Assembly (NCBI GenBank): GCA_013215805.1
Contig: JABSQM010000005.1
Coordinates: 124,001 to 188,000 of the forward strand
DNA from: Piscirickettsiaceae bacterium
GTDB lineage: Bacteria > Pseudomonadota > Gammaproteobacteria > Nitrosococcales > Methylophagaceae
Direction of reading: 5' to 3'
Length of the DNA stretch: 64,000 nucleotides
Below are positions 1-9,789 of this stretch, in pieces (positions within the stretch are counted from its first letter, which is position 1; each line of letters starts with the position of its first letter). The notes beneath the pieces are model-generated. The model saw only the letters and a program-made list of their open reading frames with translations. It did not search any database and was not told where the DNA came from. Both the position numbers and the translations under genes were made by a program.

Positions 1-318
1 ATATCAAAACCTCCCAGTTTTAAATCTTTGTCACGTTTTCCTGAAAATCGTCGCGATTTGGCAATACTAGTTGACCATAACATCACGGCAGGTGAAATTG
101 AGCGTTGCTTGAATAGTGTTAAGTCTGATATTATCAGATCGATTCAAGTATTTGATGTATATACTGGATCTGGAATTAAGCGTAATAAAAAAAGTATCGC
201 TATTGCCTTCCGTTTTCAACATGAAGGACGTACACTTACTGATCAGGAAGTGGATATATTGATGAAAACTGTTATTCAGATATTGGAACAGCAGTTGAAG
301 GTTATTATTAGATCGTAA
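1..318 (+). CDS. pheT: Phenylalanine--tRNA ligase beta subunit, C-terminal end (partial)
   Basis: The frame is open from base 1, so this is the 3' end of a gene that starts outside the window. The visible 105 codons form the C-terminal anticodon-binding (FDX-ACB) domain of the PheRS beta chain. They start with the typical proline/phenylalanine lead into FPENRRDLAILV and carry the VFDVYTGSGI stretch and a final helix. PheRS charges tRNA-Phe in the cytoplasm as an alpha2beta2 enzyme. ihfA follows after 31 bp, the standard pheST-ihfA order. A TTG at 28 could be misread as a start, but the domain clearly continues upstream of it. Confidence 0.93.
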   Translation: MSKPPSFKSLSRFPENRRDLAILVDHNITAGEIERCLNSVKSDIIRSIQVFDVYTGSGIKRNKKSIAIAFRFQHEGRTLTDQEVDILMKTVIQILEQQLKVIIRS

Positions 319-349
319 TAATATGAAGAGAGTTTATAAAGAGGTATAA

Positions 350-643
350 ATGTCACTAACAAAGGCTGATATGATAGTTCAACTCTATGACAAATTGGGG
401 CTTAACAAACGCAAGGCCAAGGAGCTTGTTGAAATGTTCTTTGAAGAGATTTGTGCAGCGCTAGAAATTGGTGAGCAAGTGAAGTTATCGGGTTTTGGCA
501 ATTTTGAACTTAGAGATAAGGTCGAACGCCCTGGTAGGAATCCTAAAACAGGTCAGAAAATTATTATTGCTGCGCGCCGCGTAGTTACCTTTCGTCCTGG
601 TCAAAAACTAAGGTCCGAGGTGGATAGCCATGTCAAAAGATAA
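350..643 (+). CDS. ihfA: Integration host factor alpha subunit
   Basis: A 97-residue HU/IHF-fold protein of normal IhfA length. The N-terminal dimerisation helices ([19 protein letters not shown]) are followed by the beta-arm region with [10 protein letters not shown]; Pro65 is the residue that intercalates into and kinks DNA. With IhfB it makes a site-specific DNA-bending protein used in replication initiation, recombination and promoter architecture. AGAGGT eight to thirteen bases before the ATG is a good ribosome site. It sits directly after pheT, which identifies it as the alpha subunit, and its last 14 bp overlap the next gene, so translation is probably coupled. Confidence 0.95.
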   Translation: MSLTKADMIVQLYDKLGLNKRKAKELVEMFFEEICAALEIGEQVKLSGFGNFELRDKVERPGRNPKTGQKIIIAARRVVTFRPGQKLRSEVDSHVKR

Positions 644-992
644 TAAGAGTGGATTGCCATTTATTTCCAGAAAAATTTATTTCACCATTGGTGAGGTAAG
701 TGATTTATGTAGGGTTAAATCAGATGTGTTACGATATTGGGAACAGGAGTTCACTCAATTAAGACATGTCAAACGCCGTGGTAATAAACGTTACTATCAA
801 CGCAATGACGTTATCCTAATTCAAGAAATCCGAAGATTGCTTTATGAACAAAAACTTACCATCGGAGGTGCTCGTGAGCTTCTTAAAGTAGAAACTAAAC
901 CGGAAGCTAAAACTCAAACGATAAATTATAAAACACAATTGATTAAAAATATTCTGGCTGAATTAGAGGATATCAAAACATTACTTGTCTAA
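630..992 (+). CDS. MerR-family transcriptional regulator (ihfA-linked type)
   Basis: A 120-residue protein with an N-terminal MerR winged helix at about residues 17-85 ([21 protein letters not shown], then the [13 protein letters not shown] wing) and a short C-terminal dimerisation helix. There is no cysteine-rich metal-binding tail, so it is not a metal sensor like MerR or CueR. Many gammaproteobacteria carry a MerR-like gene of this size directly after ihfA; its targets are not established. It overlaps ihfA by 14 bp. The tRNA-Pro gene that often follows this pair elsewhere is not found here. Confidence 0.85.
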   Translation: MSKDNKSGLPFISRKIYFTIGEVSDLCRVKSDVLRYWEQEFTQLRHVKRRGNKRYYQRNDVILIQEIRRLLYEQKLTIGGARELLKVETKPEAKTQTINYKTQLIKNILAELEDIKTLLV

Positions 993-1104
993 ATTGATTC
1001 TAATATCATCCATGCGATAACTTTTCATTATATATGATAATATATAGTTACTTTACTAGCGCAGATGAACTTGGCCGTAGAGATATAGTTATAGGCAATG
1101 GTTG

Positions 1105-1126
1105 CCATCATTATCAAAAATGATGG
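1105..1126 (+). other. Perfect 8-bp hairpin upstream of tsaB
   Basis: CCATCATT and AATGATGG form a perfect 8-bp stem with a 6-base loop, in the gap between the merR-type gene and tsaB. Only TCTT follows, so it is a weak candidate for a rho-independent terminator of pheT-ihfA-merR. It could also be a regulatory palindrome or chance. Confidence 0.3.
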
Positions 1127-1162
1127 TCTTGTAATTACGGCCCTTATGGTCTATTTTACCAA

Positions 1163-1846
1163 ATGAATATTCTTTCTCTGGATACCAGTACTGAATCTTG
1201 CTCAGCGGCTTTGCTGTACCAAGGTGAGATATTTGAACGCATTAGTATGACGCAACGTAGCCATTCTGATTTAATTTTAGGCTTGATAGACGCGTTATTT
1301 ATTGAATCCAGGGCTACTATCGCAGAGATAGATGTCGTAGCGGTGGGTCGTGGTCCGGGTTCGTTTGCGGGTGTACGCATTGGTGTGGGTGTAACTCAGG
1401 GGATTGCCTTTGCTAGAGATATACCAGTTATTACTATCTCCTCCTTAACTGCAATTGCTCAAGGTACAATCGCAGAATCACATGCTAACTATATTTCTGT
1501 TGCTATAGATGCACGTATGGGTGAAATTTATGGAGCCAATTTTCAAGTAGTTGATGGTTTAGCCATTCTGCTTGATAAGGAACAAGTGTGTCTTCCTAAA
1601 AAATTTAAATTTATTAAACGGCAAGAGTGGTTAGGTGTGGGAACTGGATGGGCCAAGTATAAATCTACACTGACAAACAACTTTGCGGGACAATTAAAGG
1701 AAGTTAATGCTTATTGTTTCCCCAAAGCATCTAGCATCATTGAATTGGCTCACAATGAGGTAAAAATGGGGAAATTATTATCAGCAGAGCAAGCTTTACC
1801 TGTCTATTTAAGAAATAATGTTGCTAGGAAGAAAGGTGAGGGATGA
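1163..1846 (+). CDS. tsaB: tRNA threonylcarbamoyladenosine biosynthesis protein TsaB
   Basis: A 227-residue member of the ASKHA/Kae1-YeaZ fold. It opens with NILSLDTSTESCSAAL and has the conserved GRGPGSFAGVRIG loop at about residues 62-74. TsaB pairs with TsaD and TsaE to make the t6A modification at position 37 of ANN-decoding tRNAs. It is one of the last tRNA-modification factors lost by reduced genomes. Its stop overlaps the cmoA start (ATGA), suggesting an operon of tRNA-modification genes tsaB-cmoA-cmoB. Confidence 0.93.
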   Translation: MNILSLDTSTESCSAALLYQGEIFERISMTQRSHSDLILGLIDALFIESRATIAEIDVVAVGRGPGSFAGVRIGVGVTQGIAFARDIPVITISSLTAIAQGTIAESHANYISVAIDARMGEIYGANFQVVDGLAILLDKEQVCLPKKFKFIKRQEWLGVGTGWAKYKSTLTNNFAGQLKEVNAYCFPKASSIIELAHNEVKMGKLLSAEQALPVYLRNNVARKKGEG

Positions 1847-2580
1847 TGGATAATATGGAAGATGTCATTTATTCTGTACATCTAGATAAGATTATTGATT
1901 TTAGATTTGATAAAAAGGTAGTTGATGTTTTCCCTGACATGATTCAACGATCGGTGCCTGGTTATGAGACATTAATCTCAACCATTGGCATTATGGCTGC
2001 ACGATATGCTCAGGATGACAGTTATTGCTATGATTTAGGATGTTCTTTAGGGGCAGTTAGCTTATCTATGCGACATAGCATTAAGCAGAAAGACTGCAAT
2101 ATTATTGCCATCGACAACTCAATTGCAATGATTGAAAAAAGCCAACTTTTATTGGCTGAAGATAAATATTCTGAAGTAGATGTTAGATTAGCTTGTGCTA
2201 ATATTCATGATATATTAATAAAAAATGCATCCGTAGTAGTTCTAAATTTGACCTTGCAGTTTATTCCGGTAGAAGAGCGACTTGAGTTGTTGAAGCGAAT
2301 CTATCAAGGGTTAAATCCTGGTGGGGTATTAATTTTATCTGAAAAATTAACCTTTGAAGATACGGATGAGAATAATTTTCATATGGATATGCATCATACT
2401 TTTAAACGAAGTAATGGTTATAGTGACCTTGAAATTAGCCAAAAATACCTTGCGTTGGAAAACGTTTTAAGACCTGAAACATTATCCGAACATCAAGCAC
2501 GATTATACCAAGCAGGTTTTGAATTTATTAAAAAATGGTTTCAATATTTTAATTTTGCTTCAATAGTAGCTATGAAGTAA
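1843..2580 (+). CDS. cmoA: Carboxy-S-adenosyl-L-methionine synthase
   Basis: A 245-residue class I SAM-dependent methyltransferase fold of normal CmoA length. Motif I is YDLGCSLGAVSLSM near residue 63, and the N-terminal DFRFDKKVVDVFPDMIQRSVPGY segment is typical of CmoA (quoted as parts: DFRFDKKVVDVF and RSVPGY). It converts SAM plus prephenate into carboxy-SAM, the donor for cmo5U34 synthesis. It overlaps tsaB by 4 bp and cmoB by one base, so the three genes are very likely cotranscribed. Use of prephenate implies that part of the shikimate pathway is still present, or that prephenate is supplied. Confidence 0.93.
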   Translation: MMDNMEDVIYSVHLDKIIDFRFDKKVVDVFPDMIQRSVPGYETLISTIGIMAARYAQDDSYCYDLGCSLGAVSLSMRHSIKQKDCNIIAIDNSIAMIEKSQLLLAEDKYSEVDVRLACANIHDILIKNASVVVLNLTLQFIPVEERLELLKRIYQGLNPGGVLILSEKLTFEDTDENNFHMDMHHTFKRSNGYSDLEISQKYLALENVLRPETLSEHQARLYQAGFEFIKKWFQYFNFASIVAMK

Positions 2581-3542
2581 TGATATACAGATCTTTATAT
2601 GATCATTTAGATCAAGAAGGCCTGTCAAATTGGAGTCAACTTTTAAAATTACAGGTTGCAAAAAAATTATCTGTTAATAGTTATATTAAGTGGTTGGCTT
2701 TAGTATCGGCATTTCCAGATATCCATACCCTTAATATCGATCTTAAAAATGAGGTTAAAATTGGCATCAAGGAAGATCTTAATGGTTTTAATAGACAAAT
2801 TTTTATCAATCTGTTGAAGCAATGCCATCCATGGCGTAAAGGTCCGTTCATAATTTTTGATATTGTTATTGATACTGAATGGCGGAGTGATTGGAAATGG
2901 GATCGCTTAATATCTCACATTCAACCTTTATCAGGACGAAAGGTGCTTGATATCGGTAGTGGAAATGGCTATTATGGTTGGCGCATGATAGGAGAAAACG
3001 CCAAATTGGTCATTGGAGTCGATACAACATTTTTATTTATTGTGCAATATCAGATCATGCAAAAATATAGCCAGATTAAAAACTATTATGTATTACCTAT
3101 AGGTATTGAATATTTACCTGAAAATTTAGGTTGGTTTGATACGGTATTTTCAATGGGTGTCTTATATCATCGCCGTTCGCCGTTGGAACATCTATATAAA
3201 CTTAAAGCTTGCTTGAAACCAGGTGGAGAGTTAGTGTTGGAAACATTGATCATTGATGGTAAGCTTGGCACGGTATTATTGCCAACCAATCGCTATGCAA
3301 AAATGAATAATGTTTGGTTTATACCTTCCAATGAAACAATGCGGTCATGGTTACAAAGCTGTGGATTTGAAAATATCAATTGCATTAATATTAATAACAC
3401 AACCTTATATGAACAAAGGGCAACGGATTGGATGACATTCGAATCTTTATCTGATTTTCTTGACTCTAATGATATAACCAAAACCATAGAAGGATATTCT
3501 TCACCAAGAAGGGCACTCTACACTGCATCGATTACTAATTAA
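2580..3542 (+). CDS. cmoB: tRNA U34 carboxymethyltransferase
   Basis: A 320-residue protein matching CmoB in length and layout: an N-terminal helical domain, then a Rossmann methyltransferase domain with VLDIGSGNGYYGWRM starting near residue 122. It uses carboxy-SAM from CmoA to convert ho5U34 to cmo5U34 in tRNAs that read four-fold codon boxes. The start ATG overlaps the cmoA stop (TAATG). It converges on dnaE with a 64-bp gap. Keeping both cmo genes in a shrinking genome fits wobble expansion with a small tRNA set; that link is inference. Confidence 0.93.
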   Translation: MIYRSLYDHLDQEGLSNWSQLLKLQVAKKLSVNSYIKWLALVSAFPDIHTLNIDLKNEVKIGIKEDLNGFNRQIFINLLKQCHPWRKGPFIIFDIVIDTEWRSDWKWDRLISHIQPLSGRKVLDIGSGNGYYGWRMIGENAKLVIGVDTTFLFIVQYQIMQKYSQIKNYYVLPIGIEYLPENLGWFDTVFSMGVLYHRRSPLEHLYKLKACLKPGGELVLETLIIDGKLGTVLLPTNRYAKMNNVWFIPSNETMRSWLQSCGFENINCININNTTLYEQRATDWMTFESLSDFLDSNDITKTIEGYSSPRRALYTASITN

Positions 3543-3606
3543 TTTATCATTCGAATTTTTAGATTTATTAATTATGAAAGTTTAGATCAGAGGTTATAAT
3601 TGATAT

Positions 3607-6600
3607 CTACAATGATAAAGAATGATATGTCATTGTGACGGTATTTACAATAGGAAGTGCCTCTAATTTCGACAACAAGGTATCTGTTGGCGTGACTTTC
3701 CAGTGCTCTCCTAGATTTACTAATGTACGAGCATTGCTATTCATATATTCAATTTTTAAAGGTGTTAACCCTTCAAGGAAGGGCGTCAAGGTAAATTGCA
3801 AGGATTGCAGCCAGCTATGACCACCATTTTCATTATTTATCTTTAATATTAAAGCATGACCACATATTTCTCGAGCTTTAGTCATATCATATACGGCTGC
3901 CGCCGTTGCCGCGAAACTACCTGCAAACTTATTTTTATTGATTTCACCTTTTATAATCACTAATTTATTTGCTTGAATGTATGACTGAAATTTATCATAC
4001 ACTTCAGGAAAAATTCGCACTTCTAAATATGCGGTTTGATCATCTAGAGTAATGAACGCCATTAATCTACCATTTTTATCTTTCACAGTACGAATGGCGA
4101 TGATTAATCCCGCGATCATAACTGATATCTTACTTTTTTGATGTCTCTGCAACAATCCTGATACATCTATCTCGTTGATTTTTTTAGGTATGAAGTATGA
4201 TAATTCTTGAGCATAAAAATCAATAGGATGACCACTTAAATATAAACCCAAAGCTTCTTTTTCGGCTGTTAATACTTGCCATTTAGACCATTTATCAGCT
4301 TCAATTAATAATCCTTTTTTGGCATCAACCATCAAGCCAAACATATCATTTTGACCTTTGTTTCTATCAAGGTGATATTGTTCAGCAATCTTCATTGCTG
4401 TAGTTAGACTGGAATTAAGACTTGCCCTATGACCGTTTAAGGAGTCCATAGCACCAGATTTGATCAATGATTGTAAAATACGCTTATTAATTTTTTTTAT
4501 ATCTATACGACAAATGAGGTTATAAAAATCATTAAATTTAGCGCCTTGTTGCCTTTCGTTAACAATACTGGTTAATGCAGCTTGTCCCACTCCTCTAATT
4601 GCACCAAGACCATATCTTATGGTTGAGGCATCATTGGCCGTGAACTTAATTTTACTACTATTAATATCAGGTGGCAATATTGTTAGTTTCATATTTCTAG
4701 ATTCATAGATAAGATCAATAACTTTTTCAATATCATCCATATTTGCTGATAATACCGCCGCCATAAAAGCTGCTGGATAATTGGCTTTCAACCACGTGGT
4801 TTGATAGGAAACTAGAGCATAAGCGGCAGAATGGGATTTATTGAACCCATATTCAGCGAACTTCTCCATTAAATCAAAAATTAGTTCTGCGTCTTTTGTA
4901 GGGACATTTTTATTTCTTGAGCCCCTTAAAAAAATTTTACGTTGCTTAGCCATTTCTCTAGGATCTTTTTTACTCATGGCACGACGAAGCATATCTGCAG
5001 CACCCAAGCTGTATCCAGCTAGGATCTGAGCAATTTGCATAACCTGTTCTTGGTATATAATAATCCCGTAAGTGGGTTCTAAGACAGACTTTAAATCTGG
5101 ATGTAGATATTCCACTTTAGTGCGACCATGTTTACGGCTAATAAAGTCGTCAACCATACCGGATTGCAATGGCCCTGGACGAAACAAGGCTACCAAGGCT
5201 ATAATATCTTCAAAGGTATCTGGTTGTAAACGTTTAACCAGCTCCTTCATGCCCTGAGATTCAAGTTGAAAAATAGCTGTAGTTTGACATCGTTGTAGCA
5301 AGTTATAACTAGCATTATCATCTAAAGGTATAAAATTGATATTGATATTAGCCACTGCATTAAGTGGTAATATAGTTTTAATATTTTTTACCGCCCAATC
5401 AATAATGGTAAGTGTCTTAAGGCCTAAGAAATCAAATTTGACTAGCCCGATACTTTCAATATCATCTTTGTCATATTGAGATATTAAGAAAGATCCATTA
5501 TATTCACAATATACTGGAGCATATTCTATTAAGGCTTTAGGAGCTATAATCACACCACCAGCATGTTTGCTTACATTTTTAGTCAAACCTTCTAATTGTA
5601 AAGCCAGATCAATTAATATTTTAACATCTTGCTCTTTGTTATATCTATCTTTTAATAAAGGCTCCTGTTCCATAGCCTTAGTTAACGTCATTTTGATTTC
5701 AAATGGCACAAGTTTAGCTAATTGATCTACCATACTATAAGGCTGACCTAAGACTCGACCTACATCCCGTAATACTGCTCTGGCTGTCATGGTGCCATAA
5801 GTTATAATTTGTGCAACATGATCTTGTCCATAAAGTTGTGAGACATATTCAATGACTCGGTCACGACCTTCTATACAAAAATCGATATCAAAATCAGGTA
5901 GCGACACTCTTTCTGGATTAAGGAACCTTTCAAACAGCAAATTATATTGTAATGGGTCTATCTCTGTAATTTTTAAAGCATATGCCACCAAAGAACCCGC
6001 GCTTGACCCCCGTCCGGGCCCAACTGGCACTCCATTATTTTTAGCCCACTGTATAAAATCCGCAACTATTAAAAAATAACTTGGAAAGTCCATTTCATTA
6101 ATAACATCCAGTTCAATTTGTAAACGAATTTTATATTGATATCTTTTTTGCTTCTGTACTCTCCTATCAGGAAATAATGTTATTAGTCTTTTTTCAAGTC
6201 CATTATATGATTTCTGGGTAAGAAATTCACTGATATCTATACCCTCAGGTACGGGAAAATTAGGAAAAAGATGTTTGCCTAAATTTAGCTTGACATTACA
6301 ACGTTTAGCAATTTCTATTGTATTTTCTATTGCCTCTGGAATGTCACTAAATAGTTCAACCATTTCAGACTCTGTACGCAGATATTGCTGTTTGGAGTAA
6401 TTACGTATACGACGTGGATCATCCAATAATTTTCCTTCATGAATAGATACCTTTGCTTCATGAGCTTCAAATTCATCCGAATTTAGAAAACATACGTCAT
6501 TAGTAGCCACGACGGGTAGATCATACTTAATAGCTAAATCAATGGCTGTATTAATATACTTTTCCTCATTTTTACGACCAGTACGGATGATTTCTAAATA

Positions 6601-7095
6601 CAATCGCTCCGGAAACAATCCTTTCCAATGGGAGATTACTGCCCCAGTATCTTTTTTATAATTATTAAGTAAGGCTTCTCCTAAGATGCCGTTTAGTCCA
6701 CCGGTAAGACATATCAGCCCTCCTGTTTTACCTTCTAGCCAGTCCAAATTTAACTTTGGTACGCCTAAATGCTGTCCTTCAATATAGGCCTTAGATAATA
6801 GATAAGATATATTACGATATCCGACGGTGTCAATGCATAATAGTAATAATTTCCCACTATCATTTGAATCATCGGGATTGTGTAAGAGTAGCTCTGCACC
6901 TATAATGGGTTTAATACCTACCCGTTGAGCCTCGATATATAATTTTATTGCAGCAAACAAATTATGTCGATCCGTAATGGTAATCGCAGGCATTTTTTTA
7001 GCTGCGGCGGCTGCTACTAGAGGTTTTATGCGGACTGAGCCATCAACCAGTGAATACTCAGTGTGGAGGTGTAAATGCACAAACTTACGAGACAT
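3607..7095 (-). CDS. dnaE: DNA polymerase III alpha subunit
   Basis: A 1162-residue protein, full length for DnaE. The N-terminal PHP domain (HLHTEYSLVDG, then ITDRHNLF) is followed by the C-family polymerase core. LPDFDIDF places the catalytic aspartates at 401 and 403, as in E. coli numbering, and GPGRGSSAGSLV lies just before. The tandem HhH motif and OB domain come near the end. It is the replicative polymerase. In many relatives dnaE sits beside accA; here accA is 35 kb away, so this block was rearranged. It lies 23 bp downstream of the mscS-type gene on the same strand. Confidence 0.96.
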   Translation of the reverse strand: MSRKFVHLHLHTEYSLVDGSVRIKPLVAAAAAKKMPAITITDRHNLFAAIKLYIEAQRVGIKPIIGAELLLHNPDDSNDSGKLLLLCIDTVGYRNISYLLSKAYIEGQHLGVPKLNLDWLEGKTGGLICLTGGLNGILGEALLNNYKKDTGAVISHWKGLFPERLYLEIIRTGRKNEEKYINTAIDLAIKYDLPVVATNDVCFLNSDEFEAHEAKVSIHEGKLLDDPRRIRNYSKQQYLRTESEMVELFSDIPEAIENTIEIAKRCNVKLNLGKHLFPNFPVPEGIDISEFLTQKSYNGLEKRLITLFPDRRVQKQKRYQYKIRLQIELDVINEMDFPSYFLIVADFIQWAKNNGVPVGPGRGSSAGSLVAYALKITEIDPLQYNLLFERFLNPERVSLPDFDIDFCIEGRDRVIEYVSQLYGQDHVAQIITYGTMTARAVLRDVGRVLGQPYSMVDQLAKLVPFEIKMTLTKAMEQEPLLKDRYNKEQDVKILIDLALQLEGLTKNVSKHAGGVIIAPKALIEYAPVYCEYNGSFLISQYDKDDIESIGLVKFDFLGLKTLTIIDWAVKNIKTILPLNAVANININFIPLDDNASYNLLQRCQTTAIFQLESQGMKELVKRLQPDTFEDIIALVALFRPGPLQSGMVDDFISRKHGRTKVEYLHPDLKSVLEPTYGIIIYQEQVMQIAQILAGYSLGAADMLRRAMSKKDPREMAKQRKIFLRGSRNKNVPTKDAELIFDLMEKFAEYGFNKSHSAAYALVSYQTTWLKANYPAAFMAAVLSANMDDIEKVIDLIYESRNMKLTILPPDINSSKIKFTANDASTIRYGLGAIRGVGQAALTSIVNERQQGAKFNDFYNLICRIDIKKINKRILQSLIKSGAMDSLNGHRASLNSSLTTAMKIAEQYHLDRNKGQNDMFGLMVDAKKGLLIEADKWSKWQVLTAEKEALGLYLSGHPIDFYAQELSYFIPKKINEIDVSGLLQRHQKSKISVMIAGLIIAIRTVKDKNGRLMAFITLDDQTAYLEVRIFPEVYDKFQSYIQANKLVIIKGEINKNKFAGSFAATAAAVYDMTKAREICGHALILKINNENGGHSWLQSLQFTLTPFLEGLTPLKIEYMNSNARTLVNLGEHWKVTPTDTLLSKLEALPIVNTVTMTYHSLSL

Positions 7096-7118
7096 AAAAA
7101 AATCAACTTATCATATAT

Positions 7119-8828
7119 CTAGGAGGAACTAATAAACTTAGATTTTATACCCTTACCTAAGGTAGAATTCAAAATTGTTTCTGCTTTCTTCTGTCTTATG
7201 GTCATAGCATCAGCTTCTGACATCTGAGGTATTAAATTTCCCGGTGAGGATGGCGGTGTCATTTTATCCTGCTTTAGATGCAGAGTCTGTGTTGGATAGG
7301 CGAATTCGACGCCTAGTTGTTTTGCCAACCTCAATATATCCAATAGGAAGCGGTGACGTTCACGTAGCTCCATATTCCAGTCTGGTGTCTCCCAGAAAAC
7401 ATAAATTAGAATATCTAGAGATGCTAGATTGTATTGATTGAAATACACTTGATAATAATCCCTTCTCATATAGGGGTGTAGCTGGATTAATGCTCTAATA
7501 CCTTCACAGAAGGTATCTATTTTTTCTGGAGGAGTGTCGTATATTAGGCCTAACATTGTCTTCATCCGTCGATAGCGACGTGCCCCCATATTGTCAACTT
7601 TAGTTGTTGTTAATAGTGCATTAGGCAGAGTGATCACAGAATTATAAAAAGTTCTTACTCTAGTGCTTCTGAAACCAACTTGTTCAACAGTACCTTCAAC
7701 ATCACCGATGATGATCCAGTCACCAATGTGAAATGGTCGATCTAATAAGATCGTCAATGATCCAAAGAAATTTCCCACTAAGTCTTTTGCTGCTAAAGCA
7801 AAAGCTAAACCACCCAATCCAAGACCAGCTAACAAATTTGTTACATTGATATTAAGATTGTCTGCAGCAAAGATAGTACCAACGACAACCACCAAAACTT
7901 TGAGACTTTTACTAACCATAGGAATCAGTAAGTCATCAAATTTGTTATGAGTTTGTTGTGCCCTATACATTAATATTGCATGCAAAACATCAACCAAACT
8001 AAATGAACTCCAAACACCTGATAAGCTTACCAATAACTTTACTGAGATCGACAAAATGACCAAGGATGTATATGGTAGTTCCAATATACCTAACCCAAAC
8101 CATAGAAGTAATGCCATTGCCATCAAGCCAAGAGGTCTTAACACTGTACTATCCAAACCACTAAATACTATATATTGTTTTTTCCATTTATCAACATTAA
8201 AGGCTAATATCCATACTAAAAGTTTATCAGCTATAATGCCAACAATAACCACTAGAAAGATACCTAGCCATTGCCAATATTTAAGTAAGAAACCTTGCTT
8301 TAAAAAATTGTATAATTTTGAACATATGTTAATGTGAAATGGCAATATTTCTCTTGTAATTATGGCATTATTCTGATTCGTCTTAATCAATCTGCCCTCT
8401 GAATTAGAGAATAAATTATCCATCGTTTCCTTGCCAAATATCCAGTTCACATGAGCTTGTTGTTCTATTATTACCTTTTTTTCTAAATAATTTTTAAATA
8501 TATTCTTATTTTTAACTAATTTGGAATTGATTATATTAATTACTATTTTTTGGTTTGGTTTTATCATAACTGACAATAATGTAGTTTCTAGTTCTGCGCC
8601 CTTACTCTTGCGAATTGATGTATTAATATGATTAATATCTAATGTCGATATTATATTTGAAATATGTTTTTCCCGTTCTTTAGACATATACTTTATTGCA
8701 GTTATGAATATGTTAATAGTTTTCTGCGGACTACTCGAATATTCATTGAATTTATCTATTAGCATCGCTTCCGATGCTGTTAATAGTGAACATGATAATA
8801 TGGTGAATATTAACACCCAAATATGCAA
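7119..8828 (-). CDS. MscS-family mechanosensitive channel protein, large form
   Basis: A 569-residue membrane protein. A signal-like hydrophobic N-terminus (about residues 1-19) and a periplasmic-looking region of about 170 residues precede several membrane helices between about 185 and 350. The pore helix and MscS beta domain are clear: NLLAGLGLGGLAFALAAKD, then DRPFHIGDWI, RVRTFYNSVITLPNALL. The family opens on membrane tension and protects against hypo-osmotic shock. The extra N-terminal domain makes it one of the longer MscS relatives rather than the short E. coli MscS type. It is an unusual gene to keep in a reduced genome. Codon use looks like its neighbours'. Confidence 0.85.
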   Translation of the reverse strand: MHIWVLIFTILSCSLLTASEAMLIDKFNEYSSSPQKTINIFITAIKYMSKEREKHISNIISTLDINHINTSIRKSKGAELETTLLSVMIKPNQKIVINIINSKLVKNKNIFKNYLEKKVIIEQQAHVNWIFGKETMDNLFSNSEGRLIKTNQNNAIITREILPFHINICSKLYNFLKQGFLLKYWQWLGIFLVVIVGIIADKLLVWILAFNVDKWKKQYIVFSGLDSTVLRPLGLMAMALLLWFGLGILELPYTSLVILSISVKLLVSLSGVWSSFSLVDVLHAILMYRAQQTHNKFDDLLIPMVSKSLKVLVVVVGTIFAADNLNINVTNLLAGLGLGGLAFALAAKDLVGNFFGSLTILLDRPFHIGDWIIIGDVEGTVEQVGFRSTRVRTFYNSVITLPNALLTTTKVDNMGARRYRRMKTMLGLIYDTPPEKIDTFCEGIRALIQLHPYMRRDYYQVYFNQYNLASLDILIYVFWETPDWNMELRERHRFLLDILRLAKQLGVEFAYPTQTLHLKQDKMTPPSSPGNLIPQMSEADAMTIRQKKAETILNSTLGKGIKSKFISSS

Positions 8829-9208
8829 GTTTTCTCTGAGTCAGGAATAAAGAACACGTAATGCTTCGTCATCTATCAGTAAGAGCATTTTATTATGCTG
8901 CAAATAACTGTTCTTCGATGATTTAAATAATTATAGCAATATATCTAGATCAAAAGAATTAATTTTAGCTGAATATTGTTGTCTGTTTGAACAAATTTAC
9001 TGACCGTACTATCCTAACTTTCGCCCCCTTTATATTTTTGGTAAGCTATCTTCGTGATTAAATATGGTATTGTAATTCTATATAAAAATTAAATGGATCT
9101 AATTATATTTTGATATGGTGATAAACTGACTATGATCCGTTCTATAATTTTAATTATTATATTAAAATACGATGTATTTTAATATAATTTATCTTTTCTC
9201 TTGTAAGA
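8829..9208. other. Gene-free gap between the mscS-type gene and iscA
   Basis: About 380 bp with stops in all frames. In related bacteria hscB, hscA and fdx lie downstream of iscA on this side, but no recognisable scrap of them was found. Confidence 0.5.
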
Positions 9209-9535
9209 TTATTTTATAATGCTGAAACTCTCGCCACATCCGCATGATGATACCGCATTTGGATTATTAAATTTAAAATTTTCATTTAAACCATCTTTGA
9301 TAAAATCTAATAGTAAGTTATCTAACATTGGCAAACTAGCCGAATCAATTACCACCGTTACTCCATCCTGCTTGATAAGAGTATCATCTTTAACTATTGT
9401 TTCAGCAATATTTAGTACATAACTATAACCAGAACAACCACTATGAGTAACGCTCAAACGTAGTCCCATTGCATGTTTTTCTCTAGCAACTATTTCTCTA
9501 ACCCTACCTACTGCTGATTCGGTTAACTTAATCAT
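9209..9535 (-). CDS. iscA: Iron-sulfur cluster assembly protein IscA (A-type carrier)
   Basis: A 108-residue HesB/IscA-family protein. The three cluster-binding cysteines are present: Cys34 in HSGCSGYSY and Cys98/Cys100 in SSCGCGESF. DFIKDGLNENFKFNNPN is closer to IscA than to ErpA. It carries [Fe-S] clusters to apo-enzymes. cysE and trmJ lie just upstream on the same strand, the usual left flank of an isc operon, but iscR, iscS and iscU are missing from the 254-bp gap and hscB/hscA/fdx do not follow. SufA or ErpA remain possible names. Confidence 0.82.
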   Translation of the reverse strand: MIKLTESAVGRVREIVAREKHAMGLRLSVTHSGCSGYSYVLNIAETIVKDDTLIKQDGVTVVIDSASLPMLDNLLLDFIKDGLNENFKFNNPNAVSSCGCGESFSIIK

Positions 9536-9789
9536 TGTTATTGCCTATTTTTATTAGAACCAATAAGACCCTGTATTAATTTATATTAAGGACTTTATCG
9601 CCTTATACGGTATTTGTTGGTTAACATATTGTTGTGGGACATTTTAATCACCAAGCACTAAAAATTATTGCAGTATTCTTTAATCATACCCATTTACAAT
9701 AGCACTGTAACGATATTTTGTAGTCAAATTTAGACAAATATTACCTATGAATAATATTTAATCTATACTTATTACTATACCATAGTATC
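9536..9789. other. Gap where iscR-iscS-iscU would be expected
   Basis: This 254-bp gap between cysE and iscA has no open frame and no recognised IscS or IscU motif. It probably marks a deletion of iscR-iscS-iscU rather than slow decay, because it is far too short to hold three genes. Confidence 0.45.

Noticed and set aside
993-1162. tRNA-Pro after the merR-type gene
   Set aside because: Expected from gene order in relatives, but no acceptor, anticodon or T arm could be folded.
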